Both the position numbers and the translations under genes were made by a program. DNA of 64,000 bases from Sphingomonas sp. (lineage in GTDB: Bacteria > Pseudomonadota > Alphaproteobacteria > Sphingomonadales > Sphingomonadaceae), in NCBI RefSeq assembly GCF_017744835.1, contig NZ_JAGIAM010000001.1, forward strand, positions 248,001 to 312,000, read 5' to 3'. This document shows positions 57,226 to 64,000 of the stretch, in pieces (the first letter of the stretch is position 1; the number at the start of each line of letters is the position of its first letter). The notes below the pieces were generated by a model. That model did not search any database and was not told where the DNA came from. It saw only the letters and a program-made list of their open reading frames with translations.

Positions 57226-57934
57226 ACCGCCCATCATCCAGCTCCGCGGCGTCACCAAGGTCTTTGGTGAGGGCCCTACGGCGTTCCAGGCGCTGAAAGG
57301 CGTCGATCTCGACATCCACGCCGGCGATTTCGTCGCGGTCATGGGCCCCTCGGGCTCGGGCAAGTCGACGACGATGAACATCCTCGGCTGCCTCGACGTG
57401 CCGACCGGCGGCGAATTCCTGTTCAAGGGCGTCCATGTCGAGCGGCTCGAACGCGACCAGCGCGCGCTGCTCCGCCGCAAATATCTCGGCTTCGTCTTCC
57501 AGGGCTTCAACCTGCTCGCGCGCACCTCTGCGCTCGAGAATGTCGAGCTCCCGCTGCTTTATCGCGGCGATCCCCGCGCCGAGCGCCGCGAGACGGCGAT
57601 GGCCGCACTCGACAAGGTCGGGCTCAAGGAATGGTGGGACCATACTCCCGGCGAGCTCTCGGGCGGCCAGCAGCAGCGCGTCGCGATCGCCCGCGCGATC
57701 GTCACCAATCCCGACGTGCTGCTTGCCGACGAGCCGACGGGCAACCTCGACACCGCCCGCTCGATCGAGATCATGGAGCTGCTCTCCGGCCTCAACAAGG
57801 AGAGCGGCATCACCGTGCTGATGGTCACGCACGAACCCGACATGGCCGCGTTCGCGCACACCATCGTCCATTTCCGCGACGGGCTGGTCGAACGCGTCGA
57901 CACCAACCACGCCCGCGGCGAGGTGGTGGCCTAG
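57215..57934 (+). CDS. MacB-type ABC transporter ATPase
   Basis: 239 residues from GTG 57215, overlapping the adaptor stop by 11 bases (RBS ggggga). Walker A GPSGSGKSTTMNILG, Q-loop FQGFN, signature LSGGQQQRVAIARA, Walker B VLLADEPTGNLD. LolD/MacB-type ATPase that powers the tripartite exporter. Confidence 0.93.
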   Translation: MASEPPIIQLRGVTKVFGEGPTAFQALKGVDLDIHAGDFVAVMGPSGSGKSTTMNILGCLDVPTGGEFLFKGVHVERLERDQRALLRRKYLGFVFQGFNLLARTSALENVELPLLYRGDPRAERRETAMAALDKVGLKEWWDHTPGELSGGQQQRVAIARAIVTNPDVLLADEPTGNLDTARSIEIMELLSGLNKESGITVLMVTHEPDMAAFAHTIVHFRDGLVERVDTNHARGEVVA

Positions 57935-57935
57935 C

Positions 57936-59141
<1,206 letters not shown>

Positions 59142-59144
59142 GAA

Positions 59145-59741
59145 CTACTTGCCGTCGGTCGGCAGCCCGTAGAGCGCGCGCAGCTCGGCGAGGTCCTCCT
59201 GCGTGTCGATATCGACCAGCTCGGCGGGGCTGGTGACCACGTGCCGCCCGGCGAGGATCAGCTCGCGTGCGCCTTCATCGCCTTCGAGCGCGAGCAGCGC
59301 GTCATAATGGTCGCTCCCGATCAGCGCCGGCGGCGTCGGGTGCACGCCGTTGCTCGACGCGACCACCGTCGCGGTGCCGTTCGCCGCATCGAACATGCGA
59401 TAGATGTGCGCCGCCGTGACGCGCGGCATGTCCGCCAGCGCGATCAGCACTGCATCGGCGCCCACCTCGCGCGCCGCCTCGACTCCGTGACACAGCGATC
59501 GTGCCTGGCCGAGCGAGGGATCCGGGTTGCGCACCACTTCATAGCCGAGCGCGGCAAAGTCCAGCACCGTGTTCGAGACCACTGCGATCCGCGCCAGGAA
59601 GGGGATCTTTTCGAGCGCCGTCACGACGTGAAAGGCCAGCGGCTTGTCGAGGAACGGCTCGGCCAGCTTGTCCCCATCGTTGAATCGCCGCGACCGTCCC
59701 GCTGCGAGCAGGATGAGGGCGACCTGTCTAGGCTTGATCAT
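59145..59741 (-). CDS. MocA/MobA-like nucleotidyltransferase
   Basis: 198 residues from ATG 59741 (MIKPRQVALILLAAGRSRRF). The NTP-transferase pattern LAAGRSRRF, DKLAEPFLDKPLAFHV and LIALADMPRVT marks molybdenum cofactor guanylyl-/cytidylyltransferases such as MobA/MocA. Its start overlaps xdhC by 14 bases, consistent with molybdoenzyme maturation. The xanthine dehydrogenase subunits are not adjacent. Confidence 0.85.
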   Translation of the reverse strand: MIKPRQVALILLAAGRSRRFNDGDKLAEPFLDKPLAFHVVTALEKIPFLARIAVVSNTVLDFAALGYEVVRNPDPSLGQARSLCHGVEAAREVGADAVLIALADMPRVTAAHIYRMFDAANGTATVVASSNGVHPTPPALIGSDHYDALLALEGDEGARELILAGRHVVTSPAELVDIDTQEDLAELRALYGLPTDGK

Positions 59742-60642
59742 GAAAGCTCCGCACCATCGACGCCGCGATCGACAACGCAATCTCGGCAGGTCCGATCGCA
59801 CCGATGTCGAGCCCGGCCGGCCCTTCGATCCGCCCCAGACTCTCGGCTGAAACGCCTGCCGCCGCAAGCCGCTCCAGCCGCGCGGCATGGCTGCGGCGCG
59901 AGCCGAGCGCGGCGACATAGCCGGTGGGATGTGCGAGCGCGGCGATCAGCGCGGCATCGTCGATCTTGGGGTCGTGGCTCAGCGTCACCACGGCCGTCGC
60001 CGGATCGGGCCGCAGCGCCGTCACGGCCTCGTCCGGCCAACGATCGTCGAGCGTTACGCCGGGAAAGCGCTCCTCGGTGAGGAAGCGACCGCGCGGGTCG
60101 ATCACATGCGTGCGGATGCCCAGCTCGCGCGCGAGCCCGGCAAGCGCCTGGGCGATCTGCACCGCGCCGACGATCATCAGCCGGTGCGGCGGATCGTAGC
60201 GATTGACGAAGTCCCCCTCGCTGCCCGGCGCGCTCCGCCCCGTGGCGAAGTCGGTCGCCACGTCGAAAGCATGGCCCGCCGCCCGCGCCGCAGCGATCGC
60301 CTCGAACAGCTGCGGATGGAAGCCCTCGGCCGATACCGGCTGCACCAGCACCGCGATCTCGCCGCCGCACGGCAGCCCCACTTCCCAGGCGGCCGCATCG
60401 GCGACGCCGTAGCGCTTCACCACCGCGGGCGCGCCGGCGATCACGTCCGCCGCCGTCGTCAAAATATCGGTCTCGACGCACCCGCCGGACACCGATCCCT
60501 CGAACCGCCCATCGGCATGGACGAGCATATGGCTCCCGCGCGGCCGCGGCGCCGAGCCCCAGGTCGACACCACCGTGGCGAGCGCCATCGGCGCACCCTT
60601 CCACGCCTGCGCCGCCGCCAGCACTCCGTCATTGCCCGACAT
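59728..60642 (-). CDS. XdhC/CoxI-family molybdenum cofactor insertion protein
   Basis: 304 residues. XdhC_CoxI domain with ATVVSTWGSAPRPRGSHMLV and SGGCVETDI, then a Rossmann-like C-terminal domain (LMIVGAVQIAQALAGLARELGI). It helps insert a sulfurated molybdenum cofactor into xanthine-dehydrogenase-like enzymes. Forms a pair with the MocA-like gene. Confidence 0.87.
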   Translation of the reverse strand: MSGNDGVLAAAQAWKGAPMALATVVSTWGSAPRPRGSHMLVHADGRFEGSVSGGCVETDILTTAADVIAGAPAVVKRYGVADAAAWEVGLPCGGEIAVLVQPVSAEGFHPQLFEAIAAARAAGHAFDVATDFATGRSAPGSEGDFVNRYDPPHRLMIVGAVQIAQALAGLARELGIRTHVIDPRGRFLTEERFPGVTLDDRWPDEAVTALRPDPATAVVTLSHDPKIDDAALIAALAHPTGYVAALGSRRSHAARLERLAAAGVSAESLGRIEGPAGLDIGAIGPAEIALSIAASMVRSFHDQA

Positions 60643-60685
60643 TTCGTCTCGTTTCCGTCACATACGCCCCCTAGACGCCTGCCCT

Positions 60686-61765
60686 ATGCCGAAACTCGCC
60701 ACAAGAAGCTTGCTGATCGCCCTGATGTTGCTGGCGCAGGGATGCGCCGGCGTGCGAGAACGCACCATGCCCGTCCATTCTCCCCTCATCGTCATCGCGC
60801 ACCGCGGTGCCAGCGGCGAACGCCCCGAGCATACGCTGCTTTCCTACGAGCTGGCGATCGAGCAGGGCGCCGACTTCATCGAGCCCGATCTCGTCCCGAC
60901 CAAGGACGGCGTGCTCGTCGCGCGGCACGAGAACGAGATCTCGGGGACGACCAACGTCGCCGCGCACCCGGAGTTCGCGGACCGGAAGACGACCAAGACG
61001 ATCGACGGCGAGCAGGTCACCGGCTGGTTCACCGAGGATTTCACGCTCGCCGAGCTGAAGACGCTGCGCGCCCGCGAGCGGCTGCCCCAGCTCCGCCCCG
61101 GCAACACCCGCTTCGACGGTCAGGCCGAGATCCCGACCTTCGACGAAGTCATCGCGCTCGCCAAGCGCGCGTCCAGGGCGACCGGGCGCACCATCGGCAT
61201 CTATCCCGAGACCAAGCACCCCAGCTATTTCGCCTCGATCGGCATGCCGCTCGAGGCACGGCTGGTCGACAAGCTCAAGGCCGTGGGCTGGGATCGCGCC
61301 GACGCGCCGGTCTTCATCCAGTCGTTCGAGGTGAACAACCTCAAGCAGCTCAAGACGATGACGCACGTGCGCCTGATCCAGCTCATGTCGGCGAGCGGCG
61401 GCCCGGCCGACCATGCCGCGCCCAGCTATGCCGCAATGGCGACCCCCGAAGGGCTGCGCGAGGTGGCGCGCTACGCCTATGGCATCGGCCCCGAGCGCGC
61501 GATGATCCTGCCTTCCTCGGGCACCCCCACCAGCCTGATCGCCGATGCGCATGCCGCGGGGCTCAAGGTCCACCCCTGGACCTTCCGCGCCGAGAACTTC
61601 TTCCTCTCGCCCGCCTTCCGCAATGGCACGAATCCGGCCGAACATGGTCGGCTCGCCGAAGAAATCCGGTATTTCATCGGATTAGGCATAGATGGCTTCT
61701 TCAGCGATTACCCATATATTGGCGTTTCCGCGCGCGCATCGGCCTCCCCGGCGCCCGCCGACTAA
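60686..61765 (+). CDS. glpQ: glycerophosphodiester phosphodiesterase (lipoprotein)
   Basis: 359 residues from ATG 60686. Signal peptide with lipobox (LLAQGC). GDPD motif HRGASGERPEHT (catalytic His), the metal ligands in EQGADFIEPDLVPTKDGVLVARHENE, and the second His region (FRAENFFLSP). It hydrolyses glycerophosphodiesters to glycerol-3-phosphate and alcohol in the periplasm. The length fits the GlpQ group of ~350 residues. Confidence 0.9.
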   Translation: MPKLATRSLLIALMLLAQGCAGVRERTMPVHSPLIVIAHRGASGERPEHTLLSYELAIEQGADFIEPDLVPTKDGVLVARHENEISGTTNVAAHPEFADRKTTKTIDGEQVTGWFTEDFTLAELKTLRARERLPQLRPGNTRFDGQAEIPTFDEVIALAKRASRATGRTIGIYPETKHPSYFASIGMPLEARLVDKLKAVGWDRADAPVFIQSFEVNNLKQLKTMTHVRLIQLMSASGGPADHAAPSYAAMATPEGLREVARYAYGIGPERAMILPSSGTPTSLIADAHAAGLKVHPWTFRAENFFLSPAFRNGTNPAEHGRLAEEIRYFIGLGIDGFFSDYPYIGVSARASASPAPAD

Positions 61766-61776
61766 AGGGTATTCTG

Positions 61777-62061
61777 ATGCGTAAGCTGCTTCTTCCGTTC
61801 GTCGCCGCCCTGCCGTTGCTGACGGGCGGCTGCCTCGCCAAGACCGCCTGGGACGTGGCGACCCTCCCGGTGAAGGCCGGCAGCCAGGTGGTCGACTGGT
61901 CCACGACGAGCCAAGAGGAATCGGACCGCAACTACGGCCGCAAAATGCGCGAGAAGGAAGCGCGCGAGGGCAAGGAGCGCCGCGCGCACGAAAAGGAATG
62001 CCGCAAGCATCCCGAGAGCTGCGGCGACTATGACGGCTATCGCGCGTCCAACCCGGACTGA
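61777..62061 (+). CDS. small lipoprotein, unknown
   Basis: 94 residues with lipobox LTGGC. A charged second half (SDRNYGRKMREKEAREGKERRAHEKECRKHPESCG) with two cysteines. It follows glpQ at 11 bases, so probably same transcript. Its 3' end overlaps the convergent hydrolase gene by 25 bases. Confidence 0.65.
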   Translation: MRKLLLPFVAALPLLTGGCLAKTAWDVATLPVKAGSQVVDWSTTSQEESDRNYGRKMREKEAREGKERRAHEKECRKHPESCGDYDGYRASNPD

Positions 62062-62783
62062 GCGCCCAGCACCTGCGCCACCGCGCGCAGCGTCTCGGGC
62101 CGCATCTGCACGAACAAATGGCTGCTGCTGATCTCGATGTCGCGGCAGGCGGAGCCCTCGCCTTCGCGGCAGATCAGGCCGTTCACCAGTCCGTCGCTGC
62201 GGCTCCAGATCGCCGTCGCGGGTACCGGCAGCGGCCGCGCCGCCTCGGCCAGCCGCGCCTTCACTTGCGGATCTCCGATCTTCTCGCCCGTCAGCCACTC
62301 GAACTGACGCCAGACATTGGTCGCAGTCGGCGGGCCGGCGAAGGGCGAGCTGACCGTGATCACTTCGCGCACCAGCTCGGGGTGCCGCTGCGCCACCAGT
62401 CGCGCCATGATCCCGCCCAGCGACACGCCGACCAGAGTCACTTTCTGCCCCGTCTCGGCCCGGATCGCCACGATCCGCTCGACCAGCCGCTCGGCCTCGG
62501 GGCCTGTCGCGCGCACGCCGAAGTTGCGCCCCAGCGACCAGCCATAGGGCCGATAGCCGAGCCGTCGCAGATAGGCGCGCAGCACCAGGTTCGAACGATC
62601 GGAGTTGAACAGCCCGGGCAGCAGCATCACCGGCCGCCCGTCACCCCGCGGCCCCTGCGGCAAGTGCCGCCACTCGGCCGCGAGCCGCGCCAGTCCCCAT
62701 GCCGCGCGCGGCCATTCGGAGAGCAGCGCGCTCCGCGGCGGCGGAACGTCGGCCGAGGGCGGAATCGCGGGCTTCAGAGCCAT
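62037..62783 (-). CDS. alpha/beta hydrolase
   Basis: 248 residues from ATG 62783. Nucleophile elbow GVSLGG (residue ~130), oxyanion-side LLPGLFNS, and His in SSSHLFVQM. An esterase/lipase-like fold; substrate unknown. Its start overlaps the TIGR02117 gene by 10 bases, so the two are translationally coupled. Confidence 0.82.
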   Translation of the reverse strand: MALKPAIPPSADVPPPRSALLSEWPRAAWGLARLAAEWRHLPQGPRGDGRPVMLLPGLFNSDRSNLVLRAYLRRLGYRPYGWSLGRNFGVRATGPEAERLVERIVAIRAETGQKVTLVGVSLGGIMARLVAQRHPELVREVITVSSPFAGPPTATNVWRQFEWLTGEKIGDPQVKARLAEAARPLPVPATAIWSRSDGLVNGLICREGEGSACRDIEISSSHLFVQMRPETLRAVAQVLGAQSGLDAR

Positions 62784-63451
62784 TTCATCACGCCGAAGGT
62801 GAAAGGCGTCCAGATACCCATCTTCACCCCCGCCTTGCGCAGCCCGGCGCCGGTCCAGTTGTTGCAGGTGTTGAACATATTGTAGTTGCCGGTGCCGGGA
62901 TAGAAGACGTCGCTGCCGCCATAGCCGCGCACCGGCTCCCCCTCGCCGAAGGTCGCGCGGATGAAGGCGGCGAGCCGGGCATATTCCTCGGGCCGCAGCG
63001 TCACCGCGCGAACGTTCCGGCCGGGCCGAGGCTCGTACATCCGCTCGACATGCACCACCGTCTCGCCCACCCCGACCATCGCCTTGACGACGCGGATCGG
63101 GTTCAGGTCCCACCAGGTCGGCGTGTTGAGGTAGAAGTCGCGGTCGCCCCATCCGAAGGAAAGATGCGTCGCCGTCGCAGTCGTCGAATCGGCGAAGTCC
63201 TGCGGCCGCACGAGGTTCGACCAGCCGTCGGGCTCGGCGAACATCGGCAGCACCAGGTCGGTATGGATGCCGTTGTCGATCACATAGATGCGCACGCCGG
63301 CATCGCCGCTGCGCCAGCCGTGGTTCACCGGAATCGCGCCGCCCACCGTGCCCGCCCCCAGATAGAGGAGCACGAGCCCGAGGAGTCCCAGCCCCATCCG
63401 CTTGAGAATTCGGATCAATCCGGCCTCCCGTTTCGGCGCTTCGCCGCCCAT
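62774..63451 (-). CDS. TIGR02117/DUF2459 family protein
   Basis: 225 residues from ATG 63451 (MGGEAPKREAGL). One N-terminal membrane helix (GLGLLGLVLLYLGAGTVGGAI), then the conserved core with IYVIDNGIHTDLVLPM, WGDRDFYLNTPTWW and NTCNNWTG (Cys-Asn), as in DUF2459 proteins. The role is not known; relatives are linked to urease regions or to polyester granules. Divergent from phhA, with 14 bases between starts. Confidence 0.82.
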   Translation of the reverse strand: MGGEAPKREAGLIRILKRMGLGLLGLVLLYLGAGTVGGAIPVNHGWRSGDAGVRIYVIDNGIHTDLVLPMFAEPDGWSNLVRPQDFADSTTATATHLSFGWGDRDFYLNTPTWWDLNPIRVVKAMVGVGETVVHVERMYEPRPGRNVRAVTLRPEEYARLAAFIRATFGEGEPVRGYGGSDVFYPGTGNYNMFNTCNNWTGAGLRKAGVKMGIWTPFTFGVMKWL

Positions 63452-63465
63452 GCTATGCCATATCC

Positions 63466-64000
63466 ATGGCAGAGCAAACGCATGTGCTGGATCGCCCCCC
63501 GGAGGGCGCCGCACCCGACTGGACGATACCGCAGAACTGGAGCGCCTATACGCCCGAGGAACACGCCACCTGGGACCTGCTCTTCGAGCGCCAGGCGAAG
63601 CTGCTCCCCGGCCGCGCCGCGCAAGCCTATCTCAACGGCCTCCACGCGCTGCGCCTCTCCGAGTCGGGCATCCCCAATTTCGAGGAGCTGTCGGAGCGGC
63701 TGATGCAGCTCACCGGCTGGCAGGTGGTGGCGGTGCCGGGGCTCGTCCCCGACGACGTGTTCTTCGACCATATGGCCAACCGCCGCTTCGTCGCGGGCAA
63801 TTTCATCCGCCGCCGCGACCAGCTCGACTATATCCAGGAGCCCGACGTCTTCCACGATGTCTTCGGCCATGTGCCGATGCTCGCCGATCCGGTGTTCGCC
63901 GACTATCTCGAGGCCTATGGCCGCGGCGGCGTTCGCGCGATGGAGTTGGGCGCGCTCAAGCAGCTCGGCCGGCTCTATTGGTACACGGTCGAGTTCGGGC
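63466..64000 (+). CDS. phhA: phenylalanine 4-monooxygenase, 5' part
   Basis: The first ~178 residues are in the window; the gene runs off the right edge. Aromatic amino acid hydroxylase features: PDVFHDVFGHVPMLADPVFADY (iron-ligand His pair), and WYTVEFG with the Glu ligand at the very edge. It converts phenylalanine to tyrosine with tetrahydropterin. It starts at ATG 63466. Confidence 0.93.
   Translation, partial: MAEQTHVLDRPPEGAAPDWTIPQNWSAYTPEEHATWDLLFERQAKLLPGRAAQAYLNGLHALRLSESGIPNFEELSERLMQLTGWQVVAVPGLVPDDVFFDHMANRRFVAGNFIRRRDQLDYIQEPDVFHDVFGHVPMLADPVFADYLEAYGRGGVRAMELGALKQLGRLYWYTVEFG

Overview
This GC-rich 64 kb window is chromosomal DNA of an alphaproteobacterium, most probably a Sphingomonas-like member of the Sphingomonadales. 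The evidence is a GcrA cell-cycle regulator, an F0 operon with separate b and b' subunits (atpI-atpB-atpE-atpF'-atpF), an alphaproteobacterial LexA box (GAAC-N7-GAAC) in front of uvrA, a gene of the sphingomonad 'vgr-related' HExxH type, and dense packing with many 4-bp start/stop overlaps. This placement is inferred from gene content, not from a marker-gene comparison. I saw no rRNA, tRNA, CRISPR array, complete insertion sequence or prophage.

Layout. 1-9.7 kb: an ABC-2 permease cut by the window edge, gcrA, parE, a secreted protein plus serine hydrolase pair, a LysR/apaG/metZ operon read leftward, and a PMT-type mannosyltransferase. 9.7-14.5 kb: a leftward operon of polysaccharide deacetylase, GNAT_6 acyltransferase, recO, leuB and a polyprenyl-phosphate-mannose-synthase-like GT2/GtrA protein. 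14.8-28 kb: a DUF3857/transglutaminase/TPR protein, uvrC, a secreted methyltransferase-like protein, the ATP synthase F0 operon with a clear terminator, radC, purB, a GcvA-like LysR regulator and an M15-like peptidoglycan-binding protein. 28-36 kb: an MmyB-type regulator divergent from a small membrane protein, dnaJ/dnaK separated by a palindromic repeat, a PCu(A)C copper chaperone lipoprotein, a PH-domain membrane protein, the HExxH protein, a Pro/Arg-rich lipoprotein and a group III truncated haemoglobin. 36-44 kb: an 1808-residue RTX/calcium-loop protein made of four near-identically spaced modules, preceded by a frameshifted remnant of a second RTX gene and by a PQQ-like beta-propeller lipoprotein.

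44-52 kb is the most accessory-looking part. uvrA carries an SOS box and an in-frame palindromic element insertion. It is followed by a visibly AT-richer two-gene cassette (a DUF4365 PD-(D/E)xK-like protein and an unrecognised partner joined by an ATGA overlap), an orphan DUF433 antitoxin-like gene, a truncated cupin gene ending in a direct repeat, an HTH-like protein of unknown role, and several very small genes around a cold-shock protein. 52-64 kb returns to ordinary genes: acs, a four-gene tripartite MacAB/TolC-type exporter operon, a MocA-like nucleotidyltransferase with XdhC, a lipoprotein GlpQ, an alpha/beta hydrolase with a TIGR02117 protein, and the 5' part of phhA at the right edge.

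How they work together: DNA repair and topology (parE, recO, uvrC, radC, uvrA) are scattered housekeeping genes. Envelope biology is strongly represented by exporters, lipoproteins, glycosyl- and mannosyltransferases, the deacetylase, peptidoglycan-binding proteins and the large RTX protein. The best candidates for something undescribed are the DUF4365 plus partner cassette (47363-49011) and the RTX locus with its 342/342/349-residue module periodicity and decayed neighbour.
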